From: DATAOG01 sp963753685
GTDB taxonomy: Bacteria; Pseudomonadota; Alphaproteobacteria; Geminicoccales; Geminicoccaceae
NCBI GenBank assembly: GCA_963753685.1
Contig: CAVWDE010000019.1
Span: forward strand, 222,480-286,479
Reading direction: 5' to 3'
DNA: 64,000 nucleotides
The notes under the pieces are model-generated. The model searched no databases. It saw nothing but the letters and a program-made list of their open reading frames with translations, and was not told the DNA's origin. This document shows, one piece after another, positions 18,440 through 27,844 of the stretch. The translations under genes were made by a program, and so were the position numbers. The number at the start of each line of letters is the position of its first letter. Position 1 is the first letter of the stretch.

Positions 18440-21172
18440 CTATGTGGGCGGGGGCTTGGCGCCGTCAAACCTGCGCGCGGCGGGGAGCGCTTCGACCCGG
18501 TCCTCGCCCTCCGCCAGCGCCGCGACCGCGTCGTGCAGCCGGTCGGCGATCTGGCGATGGCGCTCGCCGTTCGGCGCCGCGCGGTCCGGCTCGAACGCGA
18601 GCGGCCGGCCGAAGCGGACCCGGATCGGCCTCAGGCGAGGCCAGGCGCGCTCCGGCGGCCAGGCGGCAAAGGTGCCGCCGATCCAGACCGGCACCGCCGG
18701 TACGCCCGCGCGCTCGATCAGGAGGCCGGCGCCGGGCAGAAAGCGATGCATCTGGCCGTCGGTCGAGCGGGCGCCTTCGGGGAACCAGACCAGGGCCGAG
18801 CCGTGCTCGAGGGCGGCAAGGCCAAGCGGCAGGGTCGAGGTCAGGCCGCGCTCGGGATCGACCGGCAAGACCCGGGTGGCGCGGCTGAACAGCCGGGTGA
18901 GCGGGCCGCGGAACAAAAGACCGGTCCAGCCGGCCCAGTAGAGCCGGCGGAGCTGGGACCAGGACAACGCTGCGGCGATCGCGAACGGGTCGAGGTAGCT
19001 CGCGTGGTTGGGGGCGAGCAGGAAGGGGCCCTCGGCCGGCAGATGCTCCTTACCCTCGACCCGGAGCCGGAACAGGCCGCGCATGATCAGGCGGTCGAGG
19101 GCGAACAGGACCGCGGCCAGCGCCCGCAGCGGCCAGCCTTGAGGCTGCAGCCAGCGCTCCTGCTCGGGGCTGAGCTCGCGGATCTCAGCTGTGGCCCCGG
19201 CGCTCTCGGTCGCGCGCTCGATCTCGGCCAGAAGGTCACGCAAGGTCGTCACGCGGGCGACCGCATCCTCGCTCAGCTGAGCGCCGAAGCGCTCGCCGAG
19301 CTCCATGGTCAGGCTCATCCAGTCGAACGAATCGAGGCCGAGGTCGAGCTGCGGGCTGCTGTCGAGCGTGATCGGCTTGGGCGCGAAGCGCTCTTCGAGC
19401 CAGTGCCAGACCTGGCCGAGCTCGGCCGAATCGAGCAATGCCCGGTCGCGCGCGGAGAGCTCCTTCGGGGTCGTGGGCGCGCCGGCGCCCGCCTTGGCGC
19501 GCTCGAACAGGGGGCCGAGCTCGTGCCGGCGCAGCTTGCCGATCTGGGTGCGCGGCAGGGCCTCGGCAGTGATCGCGAAGTCGCTGAGCCGCTGGTAGGA
19601 GGCGAGGCGGCGCGAGCGCTCCTCGAGCTCGGTGCGCAGGCGCTGGCGCAGCGCGTCGCCGTCCCCGGCCCGGAGCGCCTCGATCTCGGGCACGATCAGG
19701 CCGACCAGGCGGCCGCCCTGCTCCAGGACAGCGAGCTCGTGGATCAGCGGGCTGTCGGCGTAGACCGCCTCGACCTCCTCCGGAAAGATGTTCTTGCCGC
19801 CGGCCAGCACGATCAGCTCCTTGCTGCGGCCGACGATGTGCAGGTAGCCCTCGGCGTCGAGGCAGCCGAGGTCGCCGGTGCGGAAGAAGCCCTCGGCGGT
19901 GAACGCCTCGCGGGTCGCCTCGGGATTGTGCCAGTAGCCGGCGAACACGTTGGGGCCCTTGGCCTGGATCTCGCCTTGGCCCGGCGGGGCGTCGTCCTGG
20001 GGCGCCAGGCGCAGCTCGACGCCTGCGACCGGCAGGCCGGCGCTCTCGAGGCGGGCGCGGCCGGGCGGATTGAAGGTCAGGATCGGCGCGGTCTCGGTCA
20101 GGCCGTAGCCGGTCAGCACCTCCCAGCCCAGGCCCTCGAGCTTCCAGGCGACCTCCGGATCGAGGCGGGCGCCGCCCGAGGCGAGCAGGCGGAGCGCGGG
20201 CCCGAGCTGGCGATGCAGCGGCCAGAACAGGTGGCGTCCGGTGCGCCAGCCGAAGCGGCGGCGCAGCTCGATCGAGAGCGCCAGCAGGCGCCGGTAGCCT
20301 TGCCGGACGACCCCGGCGCGGCCGTTCACCCGGCTCTCGATGCCGTTCAGCATGGCCTCGTAGAGCCGCGGCACGCCGACCATGATCGTGCACCGGCAAT
20401 CGGCGAGCGCGTGGCTGATCTCGGGCCCGCTGATGCCGCTCGGCAGGACCACCGCGGCGCCCGCCGCCAGGCCGGTCAGGAGCCCGACGGTCAGCGGGTA
20501 GGCGTGGTGCAGCGGCAGCGGCAGGAGCACCCGGTCGTCGGGTCCCGCGAGGCGCTCCTTGAGCAGCGCGTTGATGTTGGCGGTCAGGTTGGCGTGGCTG
20601 AGCGGCACCCCCTTGGGCGTGCCGGTGGTGCCGGAGGTGTAGACCAGGACGGCCAGCTGATCCGGCTCGAGCTCGGGCAGGGCGGCCGGGTCGTCGCGCA
20701 GGAGCTGCCGCCAGTGGTGGCCAGCGCCGGCTGGCTCGGGGGCGCCCCTGGCACCCTCGTCCTGGCGGTCGAGGCGGATGATCGAGAGGTCGCCCCGGCG
20801 GTCGTCTTCCAGGCCCTCGAGGACCGGGACGAACGGCTTGGTGGTACAGATCCGCCGGCAGCCGCTGTGGCGCAGAATCCGCGCGAGCTCCGAAGCCGTG
20901 ATCTGCTCGCCGAGCGGGAGGGCGATCGCCCCGGCGCGGACGATGGCCAGCAGCGCCAGCACCCATTCGGGCCCGCTCGGGGCCAGCAGCCCCACGATCT
21001 CGTCGCTTACGAGACCGCTCTGCCGGAGGCCCGCGGCGAGGGCGCGCGCCCGGCCGGCGAGCTCGCCGCCCGTCCAGGCCTCGGCGCCGCCCTGACGATG
21101 GGCGATCACCGCCGGCGCCGCCGGCTGGCGCTCCAGCCGCTCGATCAGGCCGGCCAACGTCGTCAGCGCCAT
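18440..21172 (-). CDS. AMP-dependent acyl ligase / acyl carrier / PlsC acyltransferase fusion
   Basis: This 910-residue protein has three parts. Residues 1 to about 565 form an adenylate-forming ligase with YTSGTTGTPKG (178-188), TGYGLTETAP, RTGDLG and a C-terminal catalytic lysine region (LPRTQIGKLRR). Residues about 590-665 form an acyl carrier domain with the phosphopantetheine site DSF, Ser615. Residues about 690-890 form a PlsC/LPLAT acyltransferase with NHASYLD (His723 and Asp728 of HX4D) and FPEGARS. A fatty acid would be adenylated, loaded on the carrier and transferred to a glycerolipid or other acceptor; this flow is inference from domain order. It resembles Aas-type and long-chain acyl-ACP recycling proteins. 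No neighbour clarifies the acceptor. Confidence 0.9.
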   Translation of the reverse strand: MALTTLAGLIERLERQPAAPAVIAHRQGGAEAWTGGELAGRARALAAGLRQSGLVSDEIVGLLAPSGPEWVLALLAIVRAGAIALPLGEQITASELARILRHSGCRRICTTKPFVPVLEGLEDDRRGDLSIIRLDRQDEGARGAPEPAGAGHHWRQLLRDDPAALPELEPDQLAVLVYTSGTTGTPKGVPLSHANLTANINALLKERLAGPDDRVLLPLPLHHAYPLTVGLLTGLAAGAAVVLPSGISGPEISHALADCRCTIMVGVPRLYEAMLNGIESRVNGRAGVVRQGYRRLLALSIELRRRFGWRTGRHLFWPLHRQLGPALRLLASGGARLDPEVAWKLEGLGWEVLTGYGLTETAPILTFNPPGRARLESAGLPVAGVELRLAPQDDAPPGQGEIQAKGPNVFAGYWHNPEATREAFTAEGFFRTGDLGCLDAEGYLHIVGRSKELIVLAGGKNIFPEEVEAVYADSPLIHELAVLEQGGRLVGLIVPEIEALRAGDGDALRQRLRTELEERSRRLASYQRLSDFAITAEALPRTQIGKLRRHELGPLFERAKAGAGAPTTPKELSARDRALLDSAELGQVWHWLEERFAPKPITLDSSPQLDLGLDSFDWMSLTMELGERFGAQLSEDAVARVTTLRDLLAEIERATESAGATAEIRELSPEQERWLQPQGWPLRALAAVLFALDRLIMRGLFRLRVEGKEHLPAEGPFLLAPNHASYLDPFAIAAALSWSQLRRLYWAGWTGLLFRGPLTRLFSRATRVLPVDPERGLTSTLPLGLAALEHGSALVWFPEGARSTDGQMHRFLPGAGLLIERAGVPAVPVWIGGTFAAWPPERAWPRLRPIRVRFGRPLAFEPDRAAPNGERHRQIADRLHDAVAALAEGEDRVEALPAARRFDGAKPPPT

Positions 21173-21522
21173 CGGCGATCGTCCTTCGGCAAACGCGCCG
21201 CCCCGCGCCGACCACCACGGTCGGGCCGAAGGGCGAAGACCTCCGCTGGTCGCTCCGGAGCGCCGCGCGGGCGGAGCCAGACAGGACCTAGCGCATCCTC
21301 GCCCGACCCGCCAGATCCCGCGCCACCCGGGCGGTGAACCTGGTGCTGCCGGGTGACCGATGGCTTAACGCTCGGTCGTGCTCGATCCGTCGGGCCGGCG
21401 TGGGCGTGGCGGGTCGGCCTGCGTTGAGCGCCCCGGCCCAGGATCGGCGGGTCGTCCCCAGGACTTGCGGGAGGGCGGCACCATGGCTAGGTAAGCGCGG
21501 CCGTTGCGCGCCGGGCGCCAAC
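21173..21522. other. gap upstream of the acyl ligase
   Basis: These 350 bp are GC-rich and hold no convincing ORF. The first part should contain the acyl-ligase promoter. The segment ends at the tRNA-like sequence. Confidence 0.3.
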
Positions 21523-21569
21523 GGAGGGGTGCCGGAGCGGTCGAATGGGGCGGTCTCGAAAATCGTGGG
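21523..21569 (+). pseudogene. 5' half of a tRNA-Ser(CGA) gene
   Basis: The sequence starts GGAGGGG (acceptor 5' strand, 21523-21529), then TGCCGGAGCGGTCGAATGGG (D arm of serine tRNAs), then GCGGT-CTCGAAA-ATCGT, an anticodon arm with anticodon CGA. After this the match stops: no GTTCGA T-loop and no CCCCTCC acceptor 3' strand can be found in the next 200 bp. It is therefore read as a truncated tRNA gene rather than a working one. It lies at the left side of the accessory region and may mark an old integration or deletion end. Confidence 0.6.
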
Positions 21570-22285
21570 ATCAACCCGAAATTTCGCGACGGTCGCATCC
21601 ATGGAAACCGAAGGTTACTTCGAAATTTTCCGGATTCCCTAAGATCTTCGCGGGTTTTAGGGCATCGCTCGGGTACCAGTCCATCCCGGCCCAGCCCACT
21701 CCGTGCCACCGAGTTGGGTGGCAAACGGGTGGCAAAAGGGCGACAACAACTTTGGAGTGCCTACGTAGAGTGAGCAGCGCGAGCGCCAGGGCGATCGTCC
21801 TCACGGTCGGGTCTCGCTCGCTACGCCGCCAGCGGCGCGCCGCGCCGGCGGACGCGCCCGGTGCCGCGGCGCCGAACTCATCAGCGCAGCGGCACCTCGA
21901 GCTGACACGTGAAGAGGTGTTGGAAGAGTTGGTTGCGGGGGGACGCTACGATCATTTCCGAACGCCCGCCGTGGACGTGCCGCTCGCGGCGTAGCGAGAG
22001 AGGCACATGACGATGGCGAATCGCGGTGGCGCTGCTCGGTTTGACGGCCGGTGCCAGCCGGGGAGTTGCAGCTCCCGGCGAGGAGTCAGCGACCACGAGT
22101 GGTCATCGAGCGGCTGCTCGGCGGGACGTGCGATGACTTCCGGGGCACGCTGTCCGAACGGCTGACCATCGGCAGCGACGGCGTCGGCAGCCTTCGGTCG
22201 CTGCAGGGTTTAAGCTGCTGGGGTAACCACCGTGACAAACTCCGGATAATGCGGCATATAGGCGCTGTTCAGGGGCTGCGATCCC
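21570..22285. other. gap with lower-GC DNA after the tRNA fragment
   Basis: The first 150 bp (21570-21720) are noticeably AT-richer than the flanks and contain CCCTAA...TTAGGG. No ORF with family features is present in 21570-22285. It may be debris of an integrated element and the promoter region of the cyclase/WD40 gene. Confidence 0.35.
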
Positions 22286-22295
22286 GGGAGGCCCG

Positions 22296-25200
22296 ATGCC
22301 GGCGGCCTCGTCCATTGTCGATCAGGCCATCGAGCGCCGCCAAGCGACGGTTCTCGCGGCCGACGTGGTCGACTACAGCCGGCTCATGGGCGAGGACGAG
22401 CTGGACACCCACGCCCGGGTCAAGGCTCACCTGAACGAGGTCGTCGAGCCCGCGATCCTTGCGCATGACGGGCGGATCGTCCGGCTGATCGGTGACGGCA
22501 TCCTCGCCGAGTTCGGGCATGCCCCGGCGGCGCTCGCCTGCGCGCTCGAGATCCAGCAGCGGGTCGACGTCCGCAACCGGGCGGTCCAGCGCGGCCGCCG
22601 GATCGCCTTCCGGATCGGCATCAACGCCGGCGACATCCTGGTCGACGGCGACGAGGTCTACGGCCATGGCGTCAACGTCGCGGTGCGGCTGGAGGCGCTG
22701 GCCGACCCGGGCGGCGTGTTCGTGTCCGGAGCGGTGCACGACCAGGTCGAGCCGGGCCCGTTCCGGACCGCCTTCCTCGGCGAGCAGATCCTCAAGAATA
22801 TCGCCGAAGCGGTGCCGGTCTACCGCGTGCTGTTCGACCCGCTACCGAGCGCCGACGCCTACCCCCGCGAGGCGCTCGGGCCGGCCGCGACCCTGCCGGC
22901 GGCCACGCCGGTGCCGCCTTGCCCGTATCGGGGGCTGCACGCCTTCGGCGAGCCGGACGCGGCGTTCTTCTTCGGCCGTGATCACACGGTGGCCGAGCTC
23001 GAGCGGGCGGTGCGCCGGCGCTCCCTGGTCGCCCTGCTCGGACCCTCGGGCAGCGGCAAGTCCTCGGTGATCTTTGCCGGCCTCATGCCGAGGCTGTGCG
23101 CCGAGGGCGGCTGGCGCTTTGCGTCCTTCCGCCCCGACGAAACCCCGCTTCGGCCCCTGCTCGCCGCTCTGCTCGGGCTGCTGCCGGAGCCCGCCGACGC
23201 CGCCCTGCGCGGCCGCGAGATCAATCGTTTGCTCGGCGAATTCGAGCGCCACCGCCCGGTCGTCGACGAGCTGATCGGCCGGCTGCAGGCATCCTCGGCC
23301 ACGACCCGGCTGCTGGTCGTGGCCGACCAGTTCGAGCACATCTACACCTTGTGTCAGCGGGCGGACGAGCGCCAGCGCTTCCTCGAGGTGTTCCTGGGCC
23401 TTGCCCGGGTCGAGCGGGTGGTCGTGGTCCTGACGCTGCGCGCCGACTTCCTCGGCCAGGCGCTCCAGTCGCTCACCTTCGCCGATGCGCTCCAGGGCGC
23501 CGATCTGAAGCTCGGGCCGATGACCGAAGACGAGCTGCGGGCGGCGATCGAGAACCCGGCGCGTAGCCAGCGCGTGCGCTTCGAGATGGGCCTGGTCGAC
23601 CGCATCCTCGCCGACGTGCGCGGGCAGCCGGGCGGCCTGCCGCTGCTGGAATTCGCCCTGACCGAGCTCTGGGGCCGCCAGCGCCACGGCCGGCTCACCC
23701 ACCTGGCCTACGAGGAGATCGGCGGCGTCGCGCTCGCAATCGCGGGCTACGCCGAGGACGTCTACCGCGCGCTCAGCCCGGCTGAGCGCGAGCGGGTGAG
23801 GGGCGCCTTCCTGCAGCTCGTGCGCCCCGGCCAGGGCACCGAGGACACCCGCCGGATCGCCAGCCGCGCCGAGATTCGCGACGAATACTGGTCGGCGGTC
23901 ACGCGTCTCGCCAATGCCCGGCTCGTGGTCACCCAGCACGACGAGGCGAGCGGCGAGACCACGGCCGAGGTCGTGCACGAGGCGCTGATCCGCGAATGGC
24001 AGCGCCTGCGCGACTGGATCGAGACCGACCGCGAGTTTCTGGTCTGGCGCCAGCGCCTCGCCGAGGCGCGCAAGGAGTGGCAGGCGCGCGCGCGCAACGA
24101 GGGCTTTCTGTTGCGCGAGGCGCCCTTGATGGTAGCGCTCGAGCGGCTGCGCGGCCGCGGCACCGAACTCGCCGAGGCCGACCGCGAGTTCGTCCGGGCG
24201 AGCGAGGTCCGCCGGCGGCGCGACCAGCTCGCCCGCGAGAGCGGGCGCCGGCGCTTGCTGACCGGGCTCGCGGCGGCCGCGGCGGTGTTCTTCCTGGTGG
24301 CCGCGGGCGCCGGCTATTTCTGGTACGATGCGCAGGATCAGAAGGCGATCGCGGATCAGGAGCGCGATCGTTCGGATCAGCTGCGGGTCGGCGCGCAACG
24401 CACCGAATCGCTGTTCCTGGTCGACGTGGCCGACCGGCAGCTGCGTGCCGGCCACGTCGAGCCCGCGATCCTGTTCGCGCTTGAGGCGCTGCCCAAGGAC
24501 CTCGCCGCGCCCGAGCGGCCCTACGTGCCCGAGGCCGAGGCCGAGCTCTACGGCGCGCTCGACGCCTATCTCGGGACCTCGATCCTGGGCCGGCTCGGCG
24601 GCGCGACGTGGGCGGGCGCGCTCAACGCGGCGGGCGATCGGCTGGCGACCGGCGACGACCGGGGCGAGGTTCGGCTCTGGCACCTGCCGGTCGCCGGCCA
24701 GGCCCAGGGCTCGCGGCTCCTCGGCCGCCATCAGGGGCCGGTCCTGAGCGTCCGCTTCGTCGCCGGCGGTCGCCTGGTGCTGAGCGCGTCCGCAGACCAC
24801 ACCGCCCGGCTCTGGCCGGTCGACGGCACGGACATGCGGGTGCTTTCAGGCCATGGCGACGCGGTGGTCGCGGCCGATTACAGCGCCAAGACCGGCTACG
24901 TCGCGACCGCGTCGCGGGACGGCACGGCGCGGATCTTCGATGCCGGGAGCGGGGCGCCGGTCGCGACGCTGGTCGGCCACACGGGCAGCGTGGTCGATGT
25001 CGCCTTCGCGCCGGCCGGCGATCGGGTGGTGACCGCTTCGGCGGACGGCACGGCGCGGCTTTGGAGTGTGCCTTCGGGGAACGCCCTCGGCCGGCCGCTG
25101 GACGCCCACAAGGGCGCCGTCTGGAAGGCCGTCTTCAGTCCCGACGGCCGCTACGTGCTCACGGCCTCGGACGATGCGACCGCGCGGGTGTGGGACGCGA

Positions 25201-26807
25201 CCACCGGCGCGCCGGTCGGCGAGCCCATGGCGGGCCACGCGCACGGCGTGCTCGACGCCGAGTTCGACCCGGTGCCGCAGGACGGCCGCTGGCTCGTGGT
25301 GACCGCCTCGGAGGACGGCACCGCCCGCCTCTGGGACCCGCTGATCGGCCGGCCGCTCGCGGTCCTGAAGGGGCACGACGGCGCGGTCGTGCAGGCCTCG
25401 TTCAGCGCCGACGGCGGCACCGTGGTCACGGCCTCGCGCGATGGCACGGTGCGCCTGTGGGATGCCGGGACCGGCGCCCAGCTCACCTTCGCCCGTCAGC
25501 ACGCGGCCGCGGCGCTCTGGGCGCGGCTCAGCGCCGACGGCGGGCGGCTGGTGACCGGCTCCGAGGACGGACTGGTCAAGCTCTGGGATGCGCAGCCGGG
25601 CCGGGAGGCGTTGGTGCTGAGGAGTCCGGGCGGGCCGATCGGCCACGTCGAGTTCAGCCCCGACCAGCGCTGGCTCGTGACCACGGCGGAGGAGAAGACC
25701 GTGCCCGGCGCAGTCCGGGTCGGCGACTATCTGGCGCGCATCTGGGACGCGGGCTCAGGCGCCGAACTGGCCATCCTGCAAAACCATGGCGGCGACGTCT
25801 ACCATGCCGCCTTCAGCCCCGACGGCGCCTATCTGGTGACCGCCGGCGCCGGCGGCGAGGCCCTGCTCTGGGACTTTGCGCCGCTCGGCAAGGAGCCGGC
25901 GCCGGGCATGGTGCCGCGGCTGGCGCCCTGCGCTTCGTTGGCGGGCCACCAGGGCCTCGTGCTCTACGCCGAGTTCAGCCCCGATGGCCGGCAGGTCGCG
26001 ACCGCCTCGGCCGACGGCACGGCGCGCCTCTGGTCGGTCGCGAACGGGGCGCCGGTCGGGGCGCCACGCATCCTGCATCATGGCGGCCCGGTGCGGCGCG
26101 CGATCTTCAGCCCCGACGGCGCGCGCCTGCTGACCATCTCCGACGACACCACGGCCAAGCTCTGGGATACCGGCACGGGCGCCCAGATCGGCCGGGACAT
26201 GCCGCACGGCGCGGTCGTGACCCATGCGGCCTTCGGTCTGACGCCGTGGGACCCGGCGCATCCTCTGCGTATCGTCACCGGCGCGCGCGACGGCAAGGTG
26301 CGCATCTGGGACGGCGCGACCGGCGCGCCGCTGCAGACGCTGGACGCCCACAAGGGCTTCGTCACGCGCACGCTGTTCAGCCCCGACGGCCGCCGCGTGC
26401 TGAGCAGCAGCATGGATCACACCGGGCGCATCTGGGACACGGCGAGCGGGCGCGAGCTCGCCGTCCTGCGCGGCCACACCGAGGGCATCTACGCCGCCGC
26501 TTTCAGCCCTGATGGCAGGCGCGTTGCCACCGCGTCCTATTGGGACCGCACGGTCCGTCTCTGGGACGCGGCCTCCGGCGCGCCGCTCACCGTGCTCGTG
26601 GGCCACAGCGGCGGCATCAAGGACGTGGCGTTCCGGGCCGATGGGCGGCAGGTGGTGTCGGCCTCGATCGACGGCACCGCCAGGCTGTGGGACGTGCTGC
26701 CCGAGGGTGAGGAGCTGCTCGATCTCGCCCGCACGATCGTGACCAACGATCACCTCCGCCTGACGCCGGAGCGCCGCCACGAGTTGGTTGCCCAGCACGT
26801 CGACTGA
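22296..26807 (+). CDS. class III nucleotide cyclase / STAND ATPase / WD40-repeat signalling protein
   Basis: This is a 1503-residue multidomain protein. Residues 15-180 form a class III adenylate/guanylate cyclase domain: metal Asp23 (AADVVDYS) and Asp67 (LIGDGILAEF), with Asn127 and Arg131 of the transition-state motif (GVNVAVRL), so activity is plausible. Residues 210-570 form a STAND ATPase with the entry motif PYRGLHAFGEPDAAFFFGRD, Walker A GPSGSGKSS at 249-257 and Walker B-like VVADQFE. One membrane helix lies near 652-675. From about 765 to 1470 I count 16 WD40 units (FSPDG...TARLWD), enough for two propellers. GGGAGG lies 4 bp from the ATG at 22296. Likely a receptor-type switch, with the propellers sensing, ATP controlling oligomerisation and the cyclase as output (inference). 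A small exported protein gene follows 4 bp later. Confidence 0.88.
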   Translation: MPAASSIVDQAIERRQATVLAADVVDYSRLMGEDELDTHARVKAHLNEVVEPAILAHDGRIVRLIGDGILAEFGHAPAALACALEIQQRVDVRNRAVQRGRRIAFRIGINAGDILVDGDEVYGHGVNVAVRLEALADPGGVFVSGAVHDQVEPGPFRTAFLGEQILKNIAEAVPVYRVLFDPLPSADAYPREALGPAATLPAATPVPPCPYRGLHAFGEPDAAFFFGRDHTVAELERAVRRRSLVALLGPSGSGKSSVIFAGLMPRLCAEGGWRFASFRPDETPLRPLLAALLGLLPEPADAALRGREINRLLGEFERHRPVVDELIGRLQASSATTRLLVVADQFEHIYTLCQRADERQRFLEVFLGLARVERVVVVLTLRADFLGQALQSLTFADALQGADLKLGPMTEDELRAAIENPARSQRVRFEMGLVDRILADVRGQPGGLPLLEFALTELWGRQRHGRLTHLAYEEIGGVALAIAGYAEDVYRALSPAERERVRGAFLQLVRPGQGTEDTRRIASRAEIRDEYWSAVTRLANARLVVTQHDEASGETTAEVVHEALIREWQRLRDWIETDREFLVWRQRLAEARKEWQARARNEGFLLREAPLMVALERLRGRGTELAEADREFVRASEVRRRRDQLARESGRRRLLTGLAAAAAVFFLVAAGAGYFWYDAQDQKAIADQERDRSDQLRVGAQRTESLFLVDVADRQLRAGHVEPAILFALEALPKDLAAPERPYVPEAEAELYGALDAYLGTSILGRLGGATWAGALNAAGDRLATGDDRGEVRLWHLPVAGQAQGSRLLGRHQGPVLSVRFVAGGRLVLSASADHTARLWPVDGTDMRVLSGHGDAVVAADYSAKTGYVATASRDGTARIFDAGSGAPVATLVGHTGSVVDVAFAPAGDRVVTASADGTARLWSVPSGNALGRPLDAHKGAVWKAVFSPDGRYVLTASDDATARVWDATTGAPVGEPMAGHAHGVLDAEFDPVPQDGRWLVVTASEDGTARLWDPLIGRPLAVLKGHDGAVVQASFSADGGTVVTASRDGTVRLWDAGTGAQLTFARQHAAAALWARLSADGGRLVTGSEDGLVKLWDAQPGREALVLRSPGGPIGHVEFSPDQRWLVTTAEEKTVPGAVRVGDYLARIWDAGSGAELAILQNHGGDVYHAAFSPDGAYLVTAGAGGEALLWDFAPLGKEPAPGMVPRLAPCASLAGHQGLVLYAEFSPDGRQVATASADGTARLWSVANGAPVGAPRILHHGGPVRRAIFSPDGARLLTISDDTTAKLWDTGTGAQIGRDMPHGAVVTHAAFGLTPWDPAHPLRIVTGARDGKVRIWDGATGAPLQTLDAHKGFVTRTLFSPDGRRVLSSSMDHTGRIWDTASGRELAVLRGHTEGIYAAAFSPDGRRVATASYWDRTVRLWDAASGAPLTVLVGHSGGIKDVAFRADGRQVVSASIDGTARLWDVLPEGEELLDLARTIVTNDHLRLTPERRHELVAQHVD

Positions 26808-26811
26808 ACCC

Positions 26812-27336
26812 ATGCCCCCTGCCCGCTCGCTCACCTTCCTTGCCGCTGGTGCGCTTGCCGTCTGGGCGGGTGGGGCGCCGGCCCGGAGCGATGAGCCCGG
26901 GGTCGCCTGCGGGCCGGCGGTGGCCGAGATCCTGAGCCCGAAGGACGGCGCCAAGGTGCCGCAGGACGGCGTCGACCCGCCGTGCGACCACCCGGGCTAT
27001 TGCAAATGGATCACGGTCGAGGGCCGCATCGGCAACTGCTACTGGCCGTTCGTCGGCGTCACGCCGCGCGAGACCAAGCCCCTGTTCTGGATCCAGGCGC
27101 GTATCCAGCACGTCGATCGCGCGACCGGACGGTTCTCCCTGCGGGTCCGGCTCGGCGACGGCCGAGACGGTCTGAACGAGGAGTTCGAGATCTTCGTCAT
27201 CGGCCACCGCCAACAGAATCGTTTTTACGACGACCAGAGCCTGTTCGGCCTGCCCGAGGAGTGCCAGACGGCGGCGAAAGATGCCGCGGCCCCATGCATC
27301 GCGAGCAAGGTCGTGACCGTCCGGCGGGTCCGTTAG
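26812..27336 (+). CDS. exported protein of unknown function, coupled to the cyclase/WD40 gene
   Basis: This is a 174-residue protein. A signal peptide (MPPARSLTFLAAGALAVWAGGAPARSDE) is cleaved near residue 26. The mature part begins with a stretch like CGPAVAEILSPKDGAKVPQ, has six cysteines (ACG, PCDH, YCKW, NCYW, EECQ, PCIA) and strand-rich sequence (EFEIFVIGHRQQNRFYD). It could be a small beta-sandwich domain of the kind seen in surface or periplasmic ligand-binding proteins, but no family is recognised. The start lies 4 bp after the WD40 gene stop, so the two are co-transcribed. It may present a signal to, or act downstream of, the membrane-bound cyclase; this is inference. Confidence 0.75.
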   Translation: MPPARSLTFLAAGALAVWAGGAPARSDEPGVACGPAVAEILSPKDGAKVPQDGVDPPCDHPGYCKWITVEGRIGNCYWPFVGVTPRETKPLFWIQARIQHVDRATGRFSLRVRLGDGRDGLNEEFEIFVIGHRQQNRFYDDQSLFGLPEECQTAAKDAAAPCIASKVVTVRRVR

Positions 27337-27540
27337 CCGGGAGACACCTGGTCTCGAACGGGCTGCCGCCGATCGCCACGCGTTTCCCGACGGTGCCACG
27401 CCCGAGCTGCTGGACCTGATCGAAGATCACGACTTCGACATCCTGGTCGCGGCCGGCTCGCCGGGCGCTTCGGCTTGACTAAGGCTTCCATTTCCATAGC
27501 GGGCAGCCAGCCGCCTGCTCCAGGGACCACGACCTCGCCG

Positions 27541-27630
27541 ACCGCCCTGCCGAGTTCGCCCACTTGCCGGCTGCGGGACCACCCCGCATGCGACCCGCGG
27601 CGCGAGCGGTGGCGGGATGGTCGTGGCGAT
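27541..27630 (+). repeat. imperfect direct repeat, copy 1
   Basis: This segment matches 27755-27844 at a fixed offset of 214 bp. The best conserved part begins GGGACCACCCCGCATGCGAC (27575) and runs through a GCGCGAGCGGTGGCGGGATG block to GGTCGTGG; the first 30 bases are looser (CGAGTTCGCC versus CGAGTTCCCC). Confidence 0.7.
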
Positions 27631-27754
27631 TCGTGCGGAGGACGCGGCGGCCGGAGTGACGGCATCGCTTGCGGGAGCCGCTGGTTCCGACGCCCGCAGT
27701 CGCGCAGTCGAACATACTCCGTTCGCACGCAGGAGCACCGCCTCACCGCCTCAC

Positions 27755-27844
27755 CCAGCGCCCCGCCGAGTTCCCCACGACCGGCGGCGGGACCACCCCG
27801 CATGCGACGGGCGGCGCGAGCGGTGGCGGGATGGTCGTGGTGAT
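27755..27844 (+). repeat. imperfect direct repeat, copy 2
   Basis: Second copy of the repeat that starts near 27541. It shares GGGACCACCCCGCATGCGAC (27789) and the following GCGCGAGCGGTGGCGGGATG block. Both copies read differently in the same frame, so this is a DNA-level duplication rather than a protein repeat. Confidence 0.7.

Noticed and set aside
18380..21337. 985-codon plus-strand ORF
   Set aside because: Antisense to the acyl ligase fusion; low-complexity composition and no motifs.
27333..27803. Minus-strand ORFs as an antitoxin or toxin pair
   Set aside because: Some short stretches look protein-like, but no antitoxin or toxin family motif is present and the frames are repeat-derived.
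27541..27844. CRISPR-like array
   Set aside because: Only two long imperfect copies with 214-bp spacing; no short regular repeats and no cas genes in the window.
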